A stretch of 64,000 nt of DNA from Chaetoceros tenuissimus (lineage: Eukaryota; Bacillariophyta; Thalassiosirophyceae; Chaetocerotales; Chaetocerotaceae), in NCBI GenBank assembly GCA_021927905.1, contig BLLK01000038.1, positions 1,860,001-1,924,000 on the forward strand. Reading direction: 5' to 3'. The notes under the pieces were generated by a model that was given only the letters and a program-made list of their open reading frames with translations, was not told the origin of the DNA and searched no databases. The position numbers were made by a program, and so were the translations under genes. Positions within the stretch are counted from its first letter, which is position 1; each line of letters opens with the position of its first letter. Positions 1-10,797 of this stretch are shown one piece after another.

Positions 1-89
1 TGATTTTGAACGGAAGATAAGATTTTTAAAACCAATACTTAAAATCTAATTCATAGCAACATACTACCTAGAATAATTATAAAAACTAT

Positions 90-1651
90 TTACATTGCTG
101 GGAACTCCTTCACCATTTCAGAGATGAAATCATTGGAAACACTCTTCAAATGCTTCAAAACTTCCAAGTTTCCATCAATCATATCAGCCTCATGGTAAGA
201 AACATCCCACTTCTTACAGAAACTATCTACAAGCTTGTGCACCTTGTGCAAGTTATGTCTTGGAACGGTAGGGAACAAGTGGTGCTCTACCTGGTATTGA
301 AGTCCACCACAGAACCAATCTACGAACCATTGTGGCATACCGTGTCCTCCAATGATGTTACGGGTAGTAGTTACTTGCAACTTCCAGAAATCAGGACGAG
401 TCTCTGCATCATATACTGCCATACCATTGTGTCCAAGTCCGAACACAAGAGCAAGGAAAAGTCCAGAAGACATGCATGCAGTCATGTAATACATTGCCGA
501 ATAAGCAAAGGACCATTCACCAAATTTACATGAAAGAGCAAAGTTCCAAGTATGGAACATGAGCAAAAGGGTAGGTTCTGCAATAGGATATGCCAATCCC
601 TTACGCTTGAATTCCTCCTTTGCATTCTCGGTAGAAGCACCAAGTCCGAGTGCAGTCTTGAAGGATTCATTCAACCATGACAATCTCGCCAAGAGAAGGA
701 TAGGGAAGTAAGTAATCGCCTGATGCTTGATGAAAAACTTGGTCATTGGAGAATGCTTGCCATTAGGATCAGCCTCCTTCAAAGAATTCGCCTGTTTCAA
801 AGTCCAAGCCAAAAGAGGCATGGTATCAATATCTGGATCACCATCTTGTGCTTCGTCACCTGACGCATGAAGGTTAGTTACAGCATGATGTCCATTATGC
901 TTATTCTTCCACCAAGAAACTGAAAATCCCTGCAAAAAGTTTCCTACGAATAATCCTACAAGATCTCCAAATAGACGATTCTTGAATACCTGATGATGCA
1001 TAAAGTCATGTGCAAGCCATCCGCACTGTTGCCAAAAGAGACCCAACAAGAGCGCTGAAGCAATGTGTACCGAAGTCTTATCGGAAAACATTACCATGGA
1101 AACAGCAACCGCCCACATGGAAAGATTGAAACAAATTTTGAATAGATAGTATAATTTGGATGATTGGAAGAGTCCCATTTTGACCATTTGAATACGTAAT
1201 TCTCTGTATCCCTTTTCGAAATCGAGCTGATGTTGATCCTTTTTGGTAGATTCTGCCACGAGTTCTCCCTTTAGGAATGGCTTCATGGTTTTCATGGAAC
1301 CTGTTGCGTGAAATGCTGCAAAGATGTCGGTCATGTCATCTCCTGCGTGAGTAAAGATTACTGCTCCACTGTAAGTAAGAATTGAGGTTAGTCTATGAGA
1401 ACCTATGAAATGTATCTTTGTACATGGAGTACATCATGTCGTCACATATATGAGACATATCTATGTATATCTCAAGCTCGATAGACTTACCCAGGATGCT
1501 CATACCAGTCAGATACATCATAAACTTTGTTCTGATGAACCATCCATGCATCTTTTGGAGTGTTGTGCTTCTTCACTTCCTCCCAGGTAATCTGTGGAAG
1601 CTCCACTTGTTCCTTCTTATCTGCAACGACTGCTCTTCCTCCTTTTCCCAT
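90..1651 (-). CDS. Delta-6 front-end fatty acid desaturase with N-terminal cytochrome b5
   Basis: This ER membrane enzyme puts a delta-6 double bond into C18 acyl chains on the route to EPA and DHA; the fused cytochrome b5 supplies electrons. Two exons are read on the minus strand: 1651-1491 and 1368-90, with a GT-AG intron between them. The splice rebuilds the heme motif HPGG exactly (H52; second heme His H74). The product is 479 aa, the usual length. The histidine boxes are HDFMHH (about 174-179), HNGHH (about 211-215) and QVEHH (about 413-417), the last with the front-end signature Gln. From memory the protein closely resembles the Phaeodactylum and Thalassiosira delta-6 enzymes along its whole length, including the start MGKGG and end PAM. 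Those have QVDHH in the third box, so the Glu is a small difference. Regiospecificity (6 versus 8) is inferred. PrimPol diverges from it across a shared spacer. Confidence 0.93.
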
Positions 1652-1881
1652 TTTGACTATATGTAATTACTAGGTAGTAGTAGTTGGTAGATGCTCAATA
1701 GAGTATTCTATGATAAGAGCGAGAATTGATTCACGAAAGCAGAGAAGCAGGCCGACGTTGAACTTGCGTTGCTTTGGCCACCTTTTGCATCATCATTGCT
1801 CCTTCGGCTTTTCTTTGAATGGATACTGCTGAGTCAACGTGGCCTCGTGACGAAGAATACAAACACCGAAACTGTAATTAT

Positions 1882-1923
1882 TCGCGCCAAAATTAAGGAA
1901 AAGGTTCGTAATTTGGCGCGAAG
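1882..1923. promoter_or_regulatory. Inverted pair of E2F/DP-like sites
   Basis: TTCGCGCCAAAATT (1882-1895) faces AATTTGGCGCGAA (1911-1923). Each arm contains TTTGGCGCGAA or its complement, which fits the E2F consensus TTTSSCGC. E2F sites control replication and S-phase genes in animals, plants and many algae, and PrimPol starts 426 bases downstream. The desaturase start is nearer (about 230 bases, other side), so the target gene is not certain. Confidence 0.55.
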
Positions 1924-2093
1924 GGTTGGCGGTAGTTCTTGGCATAAGAATAAGAGTGTACTTCACGATGGTATCTTTTGTAAGGATATTCTAAACGATT
2001 GGGGTTCTCATTTTTGTATTTTTTAATTGAATTTATGTAATTGCAAATTGCACATCAGAGCAGAAGACGGCAAGGCGTTAGGGTTGTCTCCGG

Positions 2094-2199
2094 AGATATT
2101 TCCTTGCTGGAAAGTTTACATGGTGAAATGGCGGTGGGTTCGTGGCAACGCGATCTCATCAATTTCATTCGGTGTAAACTTTCCAGCAAGGAAATATCT
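2094..2199. repeat. Perfect 27-bp inverted repeat with 52-base loop
   Basis: Bases 2094-2120 and 2173-2199 are exact reverse complements over 27 positions, separated by 52 bases. A transcript would form a long hairpin. It lies about 150 bases upstream of the PrimPol start codon, so it could be in the 5' leader, be a small hairpin RNA, or be a fold-back insertion scar. Confidence 0.75.
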
Positions 2200-2348
2200 T
2201 TTGTGGCTAGGCCTCTTGAAATCACCTTTCAAAGCAGCTTTTTTTACATTTTTTAATTCTATTACTCGTAAATACCTATGTATATCTTTAGTCTAGTACT
2301 AGAAACATACATGTACTGATTATCTATAATCACTTTTCTCTATGTACT

Positions 2349-4374
2349 ATGATGAAGAAAGAAAAGGATTGGATCCAATATCAAGCATACAAATATAAAT
2401 CATCCTTTCAAACGTTTCCCCTTCAAGAACTCGCATTTGCACATCATGAATCATTATTACTCGATCCTCAAAAAGAATCGCAAGATATCGTATATTCCAT
2501 GGAACCGAGATTATTCGCGGTGGAATACAATACATCCGGTAAAAGAAGATACATTGCAAGTCATTACGGTAGATTTGTACATCAATACATATTGGAAACA
2601 CCATCAAAACATCGACACTATTATGAATTGATTCAACATGCACAACAATGTAGACTATATTTTGATTTGGAATTTGATAAATCTTGCAATAATCTAAGTC
2701 AAGAGATGGAATTGATGTTGATGAAGGAATTTCTACAAGAATTACAACATGAGATTCAAGTAAAATTTAGTCTTGGTGTGCAAGAGGAACAGATTATTGA
2801 ATTGGATTCATCTACTGTGAAAAAGTTTTCGAGGCATTTGATTGTACACATGCCCAATCAGGGATTATTTCAAGATGCAATTCATGTAGGATATTTTGTC
2901 AAGAGTTTTGTAGCACGTTTGGCAGAGGAAGTGGCTACGGGTGAAATGAAGAAAAAGGGTCGGAATGTTCTTGCAAAATATGTGTTTGTTAATACTAAAG
3001 TCAAGAGTGAAGATGAAAAGGAGAAGAATCGGAAACAGACTTGTTTTGTAGATATTGGAGTTTATACACGTAATAGGATATTTAGGATATTGGGAAGTCG
3101 GAAATATGGGAAAGGGTCCGATGCTGTTTTGAGGATTGCCAAAGAGAACAAGTTTCCGTTTCCGCATGGATTCACCAATGAGTGTCTATACGATAACAAT
3201 GAGAAGGATGTTAATGACGAGAAGCATAGAGAATTAAAAGATGCCAGTGATGATGGCAACGAAGAAAATGAAGCGGAAGTAAATGAGGTTTCGTTAGATG
3301 CAAAAGAATCATACAACAGTATAGACTTGGAGGCATATGCCAAAGCATTGTCTGATACACTCGTCATACCCATTGAACAAGATCGAGCATCTGCTCCCAT
3401 ACTGAAAGTCGATAATCCACTTGATGCAAATCAGCAAACACTTGATATCACGAAATTCACTGGAAAGGATACATTGAAAACTGTACAGAGTTCCAACTAT
3501 CGAAATCGAGTAGGGTCTACGCCTTTTCCGGAATTGGACAAGTTTGTGAATAAGGATCTTGCCAATTGGAAACGTATCAATGGTTCTATACGATCGTGGT
3601 CTTTGAATGAGAATGTACCACTGGCGTATACGACTATATCTTATCAAATCAAGGATAATCGCTACTGTGAAAACATTGGAAGGGAGCATAAGGTATGTAT
3701 GTATCTTGTTTTGGTACTACCTCGATTGGAAGAAGAGTATCCAACATCTAACAATCTTTCAAAAGAGTAACAATGTCATGTGGCATGTATCCATAGCAGA
3801 TCGAATATATTGGCAAAGCTGTTTCGATCCAGAATGTAGATTAAGTTCGAATTCATGTCCCAGGCGAGAGTTACCACCGGATATCTCCGAGTCAATTTCC
3901 GAGGTTTTAATAGAAAGGGAACTTCAAGTGACTGAATCATTTGAACAAGCCCTATTGGACTTGAGTTTAGGTGGAGGTGGTCTAAAACAACACAGAGTGA
4001 ATGCAAATAAAAATGATACCGAGAAAGGAGACTACTCTGTCTCGGAATCCTTTGAACAAGCATTATTGAATTTGACATTAGATGGTGCCAATCAGAACGA
4101 CAGTGCAATCAAGTCTACGACTGTCAATAGTGGTGATGATAAAGTGACTGAATCCTTCGAAAAGGCTCTCATGAATCTGAATATTGAGGATATTCAAGAA
4201 AAGAATTTGTCAACTAAAAGTGAAGAAGACACTTGTAGTAACAGTCCATCTTCAGAGCAGAAAGAAACTCTTAACTCAAGCCTGGAAGTGAATGAAAGTT
4301 TTGAACGTGCTCTAATGAATCTAAAGATTGACGAAATTGTCAAGAAAGATAAAGATAGGAAAGATTTGACTTGA
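2349..4374 (+). CDS. PRIMPOL: PrimPol primase-polymerase (archaeo-eukaryotic primase family)
   Basis: PrimPol re-primes DNA synthesis beyond lesions in nucleus and mitochondrion. Exon 1 is 2349-3692, the intron is 3693-3765 (gtatgt...ag, 73 bases) and exon 2 is 3766-4374, giving 650 aa. Catalytic motif I is YFDLEF (D106, E108). Motif II is SRH (S161, H163), and motif III is FVDIGVYTRNR (D235). The zinc knuckle is split by the intron: C440 and H447 end exon 1, C467 and C472 lie in exon 2, with the same 7 and 5 residue spacings as human PrimPol. The joined stretch GREHKSNN supports the splice. The tail (about 500-650) is acidic and carries four copies of an ESFE-x-AL-xx-L motif. The start could be Met1 or Met2. 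Confidence 0.93.
3928..4335 (+). repeat. Four-copy ESFExALxxL motif in the PrimPol tail
   Basis: The motif starts near residues 503, 540, 575 and 623: VTESFEQALLDLSL, VSESFEQALLNLTL, VTESFEKALMNLNI and VNESFERALMNLKI. Linkers are polar and not conserved. The copies are short acidic amphipathic helices. In human PrimPol this region holds two RPA-binding motifs, so repeated RPA (or other partner) docking is a reasonable inference. Confidence 0.8.
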
Positions 4375-4487
4375 GAAATACATCCATATTCAGCTTGAAA
4401 TTCAAATCATCAGAGTAAATAGAACTCTTCTTTCTCATTCTTCCATATGAACATGATTCATAATTGTAATTTAAAATAAAGATATTA

Positions 4488-5348
4488 CTATGCATTGATC
4501 TCTCCCATCAATTCTAGAATATAATTATTCACAATCTTCTTTTCTTCAATGGTGGAATATGGGTTTGATTCCAAGACTTGAGATGGCGAGATACCCGCCT
4601 CATTTTTACACCGCATGGCAGAAAGTCCAGTTTCCTTTATCCTTTCAATAATTCTTTCCATATTAGGATATTCTGACGAACATTCAGCACGAAGTGAAAA
4701 TGCATCTCCTACCATGTCGCTGCTTTTGATCCAAGTATTGACAGCTTCATTATCATCAGTATAAACGCTATTATCGCTATCATAATACATATTATAGCTC
4801 CCATCTCTATTAACTTCAAACGGAGATGATCTTATCAAAGCTGTGTCTTCAATAACATACATTCCAAGTGTAGTGTTCTCATTAGGAATACACAAGATTT
4901 TCAGTTTCTTACATGAACTCAATGCTTTGTTTCCGATTTCAGTACAAGATCTTGGTATAAATAAAGATGCAAGAGTATAGCAGCCTTTGAAGCCATACTT
5001 TCCAATTTTCACAAGCCGTCTCGAGAGTCTGATAAATACAAGTCTCCAGCAATTAAAAAACGTAGCTTTTCCTATGAGCTGCACATCATCGTTCATCATG
5101 ATTCTCTTCACTTTGACACAACCGGTAAAAGTGCAGTCAGGAATCTCCTGTACACCGGGTAGAATTATAATTTGCTGCCATGATTGCCGTTCTGTTTTAT
5201 TGTAGACAAGAGGATCGCCATAATCCTCATCTCCTTCCCATAGCTTCTCCCCGTTGTAAAATAGAGTTTTCAGACCTCCATACATCCGGACCCCCGGGCC
5301 CTTTGATCCGATGGTCTCCCATTCACTCTCACTTAGATTAATCTTCAT
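4488..5348 (-). CDS. Short BspA-type LRR_5 protein (ROCO N-terminal-like)
   Basis: This is a single-exon protein of 286 aa. Residues 1-60 carry the family opening (GPGVRMYGGLKT, FYNGEKLW). About five BspA-like leucine-rich repeats follow (about 60-180), with the pattern 'G..AF..C..L..I..P' seen as IPDCTFTGC, IGKATFFNC, IGKYGFKGC and IGNKALSSC. The end resembles a degenerate ankyrin unit and closes with ILELMGEINA. There is no GTPase, CHAT or membrane segment. The opening is closer to the two ROCO proteins at 36.8-48.1 kb than to the tandem trio at 17.8-21.4 kb. A protein-binding role is inferred. Confidence 0.75.
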   Translation of the reverse strand: MKINLSESEWETIGSKGPGVRMYGGLKTLFYNGEKLWEGDEDYGDPLVYNKTERQSWQQIIILPGVQEIPDCTFTGCVKVKRIMMNDDVQLIGKATFFNCWRLVFIRLSRRLVKIGKYGFKGCYTLASLFIPRSCTEIGNKALSSCKKLKILCIPNENTTLGMYVIEDTALIRSSPFEVNRDGSYNMYYDSDNSVYTDDNEAVNTWIKSSDMVGDAFSLRAECSSEYPNMERIIERIKETGLSAMRCKNEAGISPSQVLESNPYSTIEEKKIVNNYILELMGEINA

Positions 5349-5707
5349 GAAAAGTTATCTCCATTCAAACATGAACTTCAAAATTCAGAATTTAACACAT
5401 CTATCTACGATAGTTTTCAAGAGAAAAAAAGAAGAAAAGAACATTAAGAATTGAAATTGGCAGTTACTTTACGGGTAACTCTCAGATTTGGGAAGTCTAG
5501 ATACTTTATTCCAATAAATTAGCATGTATGACATTGGTACAATGACATTGGCACAGACTTACATGAGAAAAACGAGCCCAAGAGTAATGGTGTTGCATGT
5601 GGGAATTCTTTGAAAGTATTTTGTACAATAACTTTCATTCATTACTAGTATTTCTCATTCTTGAAACAGGTTCATGTGTATGAGTCATTGTACAGTTCTT
5701 TCACAGA
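5349..5707. other. Divergent spacer
   Basis: This spacer lies between the LRR_5 gene (minus) and the glycosyltransferase-like gene (plus). I see no coding or repeat signal. It presumably holds both promoters. Confidence 0.4.
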
Positions 5708-7250
5708 ATGAGTTCTTTTGCAAATGAAGTAAATCATGGAAGATGTTCTTGTGTAGAGTATGATGTTGAAGAAATTCAAAGTATGCTTGGTGCAAGTAGC
5801 ACAATTTCCAGATTACCAACAAGAGGAAGGATGACAAGCAAGGCAGGAGTTGTAAAACGTGAAAAGAAACAGTATATTCTACTAACTCTTGTAGCATCCT
5901 TTATGCTCTGCGCGGTCGTGGTCTTGATGAAGCAATCTACAACAGTTCAAGAGGAAGATGAAGTTGATGTACAAATTCACACCAGGACAACAAATGAGCA
6001 ATTGGCTTAAGTAAACAATCGAAAGTGAATGTTCAAAACTCGGAATCTTGTCAGAGGAAATGCCCTACTCGAGCGAAGAAGAATATAATTTATTACATAG
6101 ACAATGCAGCTGGTTTAGGAGATCGTAAAACTGTCATGAAAGATCTTTCTCAACTGGCAGGCTTTTTATGTGCCGAAGTCGTATTGCCTCCTCCAGTGTA
6201 TCTACTCACACCATTTCATAATGATGGCAAGCCTGTATCTGAGAATCTAGTATGGCAAGATTTCTACAACTTGACATTTCAAGAAGATAATGAACCAGCT
6301 ATTAAAGATGCAAGAAAACAGTTTGGATATGACTTTACTGATTGGAAAAATGTTCCTCTGTATGATACACAGAGCATGATTCCGAATACAATGGCTGGTT
6401 ACATTTTGTTAGCATGAATGATGAGTGGAAAGATGATTACTACCAAATATTAGATTACTCATATTTACATGATGGATCTGAAGATGAATACGGATTTATA
6501 TGGGAATTGAAAGGACCATTGTATGATGCAGATATCTTTGAAGAATTGAGATTAAATGGACCTTCTGCTGATGTCTTATCAGTACTACCAAAGAATAGTT
6601 ATAAACCAAAGATGCGACCTCGTCTCGATGTTTCTTGTGGTATCAATGGGATTAGGATGAAAGACTGTCGTGGCTGTGTGTACACTAATGAGGATGTAGA
6701 TCCAGCACATTTGAAATCGATGAAGAAGAGGCTCGAGAAAAGAATTCGTAATCAGGCACTTGATAATGCATATCTAGGTCACTTACATATTCGACGAGGT
6801 GATGCCATTGACGTTTGTGATACAAGTGTCGAACGTATGGAAGAATATTTCAAATGCTCGTTGGATGATACCAAGTCGTTAGGAAGAAACATTACTTTGC
6901 TCATGACAAGTGACGAAAACGATAGTGAATATAGAAAAGCAATAATGAGTTTGATCTATGACGATGATAGATATCCACATGTATCCATACTTGACTCTGA
7001 CAAGATCGTGAAAAGTATCATGAAGGGTGCAGTCGAGAGTCATTTGATTTCGAAACACATGCTTAACAACTATTTTGTATTTGATGTCGAGTACTTATTG
7101 CAAGACTGGTCATCTACTTTGATGGATTTTCATTTGGTTCGACGTCGGTCCATGTGTACAGACTGCATTCCACTGAAGCAAAGACTTCAAGAACAACGAA
7201 ACTTAATTAGAACAGTAGATGAAAGAGGAAACGTCCATGTACTTAATTGA
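5708..7250 (+). pseudogene. Broken type II membrane glycosyltransferase, fucosyltransferase-like
   Basis: Three consecutive pieces in three frames look like one protein: 5708-6010, about 6010-6417 and about 6405-7250. The first is a cytosolic tail plus a signal anchor (YILLTLVASFMLCAVVVLM, about residues 56-76), as in Golgi glycosyltransferases. The second has GLGDRKTVMKDLSQLAGFL, resembling the nucleotide-sugar fold start of fucosyltransferases. The third has HLHIRRGDA, the H-R-R-G-D signature of GT23/GT65-type fucosyltransferases. I find no good splice sites at either join: the TAA at 6008 directly precedes the only GT donor. Two single-base shifts are therefore the simplest reading, meaning a pseudogene or assembly errors. 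The sugar specificity is not determinable. Confidence 0.55.
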
Positions 7251-7409
7251 AAGTAAGGAGATCAAGTCATTAATAAAACTGTGCAATATTAGACTCCTTA
7301 AATCAACAGGGTTGAGAACCTTTCATAGGGTAACAATTTTGACCTAAAACATTTCCTCGCGTCTTTTCTACTCGTCAATAAACGCACTCATTCAAATAGA
7401 GAAGAATAA

Positions 7410-8945
7410 TTATTTCTTTTCCACTTGCTCTTCTTCGTGATCATTTTCACCTATATCAACATCAGAGGCTTTCAATCTCAATGATCTACTATTCAGAGAA
7501 CTAAATTCACCTACAGATAAATCTTGAAATCCCGTCGAAGATTCTACATCTTCTGGGATTCTTGCCAAGCTAAGAGAAGTGTGCAAGAATAAACTGTCAA
7601 TGCTTTCCTCCTGTTGTTGAAAAAATGAACTGTCTTCATGATCACTTTCTTCTTTTATTCCTCTATATTTCGTCAGTTTGGGAGGTATTTTGATATCTTT
7701 GTAAATACGGAATCCCAGGTCCGATGATATAATGGGAAGATTCGCATCAGCAGGTAGTGCAGAACTGATGTTGCTATTAGTTCCTAGCTCGATTAACTCG
7801 GTTAGGTTTGAAATAGGTCTATCTTCTTCTAGTTCATTTGGGTGACATATAATAACCATCAATATTTTTGTAGTTGAAAATTCCGGATTACACCTACGAA
7901 CTGCATCAACTTTTTGCCAAAGAAAGATTATGAGATGGAAAATCCCTTGAGACGGTTGAAATATAAGCCTCAATACATCAAGACTCCGCAAATCATTCAT
8001 GTCCTTCAATGCCAACTTTAATACTAAGAATATCCATGTTAAAAGGAAGGAAAGAATATAGGCAATTGCTTGACTTGTAACTTTCTTGGATGTGATGCTT
8101 GCTTCCTCTACAATAGCAAGTTGCATACTCTCTTCGATTTCGCAATGCATATCTGATTGTTCTTTTCGAGCTTTGCGCAGAGCTTTCAAATGCTTTGAAT
8201 GGTTATATAGAATCATCGTCATACTTACCAATAAGATCAAAAATGAGCATGTAAGTGGTGGAAGTATCATGAGAACCAAAACATTTTGATCTTTACTGTT
8301 TCCTCGAAGACATACCAATTCATTGTCATTATCTGCGCAACCATGTGGGTAACTATCCCAAGAGCAATAAGGTGATATTGGGGTAGGATTCACCATATCT
8401 GGATATTTCAGAAATAAGATGAGAGAGTATGCAACCATTGTAGTAATTGTTAAAATGTACGATGGCCTTTCTACCTGCTTTGCGAACTTTTCTTGAGGCA
8501 TTTTGAATACTATTGAAGAGCAATAATATATGTATAATATCGACGCAGATGCCAAGAGTCCGAATGCAGATATCAATATTACATATCCTTGGATTGTGCA
8601 TGTTGAAACGTTTCCATAGGATGGGCCTCCAAATTCATAAATCATTTCGTCTTCACCAGACGGCATCGGTATAGTCGTTAGAGCGATAGCTAGTGAAAAC
8701 ATGAAATCGAACACGCTGTAGACAAACATTATTCTATGATATGGACAGCTTCTCCTTGATCGAAGGATGATGATGATGATTAGCAGCGACGATATACATG
8801 ATAGGGATCCAGCTATTGTTGTGATGAGAATCGCTGTTCTGGAAAAATTAAAAGAAGCTATGGTGTCATTCCCAATTATGTACTGATTGACTTCTTCAAA
8901 CAGCGTAACTCTCTCCACAGCGGAATAGACTCTGTCAATAGGCAT
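7410..8945 (-). CDS. Seven-transmembrane receptor, cAMP/GCR-like GPCR
   Basis: This is a single exon of 511 aa. Seven hydrophobic helices run from about residue 35 to 345. The first is ILITTIAGSLSCISSLLIII; the sixth is AIAYILSFLLTWIFLVLKLA. The seventh contains FQPSQGIFHLIIFLWQK, like the 'QG..N..V' seventh helix of Dictyostelium cAMP receptors and plant GCR1. N-glycosylation sequons (NDT, NFS) lie in the short extracellular N-terminus. A Cys in helix-3 position (STCTIQGY) and Cys residues in the second outer loop could form the usual disulphide. The tail of about 165 aa is acidic and Ser-rich, fitting regulation by phosphorylation. The ligand is unknown. Confidence 0.75.
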   Translation of the reverse strand: MPIDRVYSAVERVTLFEEVNQYIIGNDTIASFNFSRTAILITTIAGSLSCISSLLIIIIILRSRRSCPYHRIMFVYSVFDFMFSLAIALTTIPMPSGEDEMIYEFGGPSYGNVSTCTIQGYVILISAFGLLASASILYIYYCSSIVFKMPQEKFAKQVERPSYILTITTMVAYSLILFLKYPDMVNPTPISPYCSWDSYPHGCADNDNELVCLRGNSKDQNVLVLMILPPLTCSFLILLVSMTMILYNHSKHLKALRKARKEQSDMHCEIEESMQLAIVEEASITSKKVTSQAIAYILSFLLTWIFLVLKLALKDMNDLRSLDVLRLIFQPSQGIFHLIIFLWQKVDAVRRCNPEFSTTKILMVIICHPNELEEDRPISNLTELIELGTNSNISSALPADANLPIISSDLGFRIYKDIKIPPKLTKYRGIKEESDHEDSSFFQQQEESIDSLFLHTSLSLARIPEDVESSTGFQDLSVGEFSSLNSRSLRLKASDVDIGENDHEEEQVEKK

Positions 8946-9685
8946 TCTGAATAAAAACTATTTGGAATTTGGAACTTTGGTGGTGCTGTTTTCTCTTCTA
9001 CCGGTATATCTTTGAAGTTGCTGGCGCTTGGGAAATCTGGAAATCTTGCTGTGCATGTGCCGGTACCGACATTTTGTGATGTATGTACGTATGTAAAGTA
9101 TATCAAAGCGACAGAGAAAAGTCTTATAGATATATTTAGTATAAATATATAATCATTTAGTTTTATTACAAAATTCAGTCCGGGGAAAATGAATAATTGA
9201 ATCTATATTTTCATTTTACTCTATGCATTATTGATTATTGTAACTTTAGTTTGGTTATAGAACATTAAATAGTGTGAAGATTTCAGAAAAATTCTTACTA
9301 ATAGAGCTTCTGCAATGATTGTAAAAAGAAGAGCTTTTGACTAATTTCTCCTAATTGATGAGAAACTTTCTCCCCAACAATGACGCATCAGTTACGCATC
9401 ACATCTGACGAGAAAGGACGTGCAAAAGTTCGATTCTTTAGTTCACTCTCATTGCTTCAACTTCCATGCCGACTACTAGAAACTTTTGCCGAAGGGGACA
9501 CGAGGAGATAGTAACTAGTATTTCTAGGAAGGGAAGCTACTACTGCTAGCAACTGCTATCGTTGTGTGCAAAAACTCTTTTGATAGACGACAGGCAGCGA
9601 AGAATCGACATCTTGGCTGGACTTTTACAAAACTATATATTTTGAATTCACGAGGCAAGAATTAGGAGCCTCGCTTGAAGGAACA
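8946..9685. other. Divergent spacer
   Basis: AT-rich, 740 bases, between the receptor gene (minus) and the next plus-strand gene. I see no conserved coding signal or large repeat. Promoters for both genes are expected here. Confidence 0.4.
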
Positions 9686-10720
9686 ATGAAGAAGATCTGT
9701 GTCGCTCTCATTTTATGCAGTGTCGACAGTGCAGTTTTAGGATATGTCCCACTCTATTCTAATTCAATAAAGTGTGGACGACGGAAGCAAAAGAGCCATG
9801 CAAAGAAGATGAGTAATACTGTTACTCCGAAAGACGGCTATCCACTTTCATTTGCTTTGCAAAAATCGTATCGACAAGATACAGACGAGATGAATCCACA
9901 GTCAGATGAACTTCTCCAACAACAAGAAACCATGAATGGAATGAAAAAGACGGAAACATTGCGATTCGGAGGAAGTATGAATTATACGTCTTCAACATTA
10001 CCTTTACACAAGGAATCACTATTCGAATACTTTACAGATGCTACAAATCAAGCAATACTTCTTACAGGCGGTAAAGAAGATAGTACAGTGCAGCATATTT
10101 CATTGAATCAAACACATTTTGAGAAAAAAGAAATATCTCTTTTGATTGAAAAATGGAAAGAGAATGCACAACTCGTAAATGCTAAACCTCCCAATCCTAT
10201 ACAAGATTTCATGATCCAAGTGATTCCCTCTGGTATCAATTTGTTAACAGTGACTATATGCCCAGAAACAATTGTAGGAACAAAATTCACAATGTACCAA
10301 GAAGGAAATACATTGTGCGATTATGAAGTTGTACTGATTGAAGATGATCCCAAAGCAGTTGGGCCTAAGCCACTCGTTTGGTTATTCAATAAGATTGTCT
10401 ACGGAGGTAATCCTGATACTATGGAAATGAATAATGGTATAGAAAGGAATCGTAATGAAAAGGCATTGTTAAAAGCCACTGCTGAAAAAGTAATCAATGA
10501 TGAAAAAGGACAGTCATTATCTTCTCCTGCCTTTACTATTCGCGGTGAGAGTGAAATGATGCTTGAGTTTGAGTTTCCAAAGTTATTACTACGATTCTTT
10601 CCTTTGAGTAAAAACAAATCGGAAGAAATTAGTAGTTTGGCAATTTCAAAAGCATTAGAATTGAATCTGCAACCCGCCATTGATCAATTCTGTCAAGGTT
10701 ATTTGAAGTATATAGAATAG
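9686..10720 (+). CDS. Unknown secretory-pathway or plastid-routed protein
   Basis: I do not recognise the family. The 344 aa product starts with a signal-peptide-like stretch (KKICVALILCSVDSAVLG, then YVP). A short basic Ser/Lys segment follows and could act as a plastid transit peptide, but there is no clear ASAFAP motif. The rest is soluble and mixed. Around residue 170 there is IQDFMIQVIPSGINLLTVTI and near 300 MLEFEFPKLLLRFFPL, a beta-strand-like pattern. That could fit an SRPBCC or DUF1997-type lipid-binding fold; this is only a guess. It is a single exon with a clear ATG. Confidence 0.6.
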   Translation: MKKICVALILCSVDSAVLGYVPLYSNSIKCGRRKQKSHAKKMSNTVTPKDGYPLSFALQKSYRQDTDEMNPQSDELLQQQETMNGMKKTETLRFGGSMNYTSSTLPLHKESLFEYFTDATNQAILLTGGKEDSTVQHISLNQTHFEKKEISLLIEKWKENAQLVNAKPPNPIQDFMIQVIPSGINLLTVTICPETIVGTKFTMYQEGNTLCDYEVVLIEDDPKAVGPKPLVWLFNKIVYGGNPDTMEMNNGIERNRNEKALLKATAEKVINDEKGQSLSSPAFTIRGESEMMLEFEFPKLLLRFFPLSKNKSEEISSLAISKALELNLQPAIDQFCQGYLKYIE

Positions 10721-10731
10721 AGTAAACTAAT

Positions 10732-10797
10732 ACACAACAGTTGAATTATTATATTACACGTAAACTGTTACACAATAGTTGAATTATTATATTACAC
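10732..10797. repeat. Short direct repeat downstream of the gene
   Basis: A 28-base unit (10732-10759) recurs at 10770-10797 with one difference (acacaacagttgaatt versus acacaatagttgaatt at its start). A small local duplication in a 3' region; no function is evident. Confidence 0.7.

Larger units (their letters stand above)
1652..2348. promoter_or_regulatory. Divergent spacer between desaturase and PrimPol
   Basis: About 700 bases lie between two genes transcribed away from each other, so the spacer should hold both promoters. I see no convincing gene. It contains a pair of inverted E2F-like sites (1882-1923) and a perfect 27-base fold-back (2094-2199), each listed separately. Confidence 0.6.

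Noticed and set aside
1769-2296. Open frames of 60-90 codons upstream of PrimPol
   Set aside because: No recognisable motif; one frame spans the fold-back, and coding character is poor. They are explained as chance frames in a promoter.
9420-9470. A tRNA B-box-like string (agttcgattct)
   Set aside because: No matching A box or foldable cloverleaf at the right distance.
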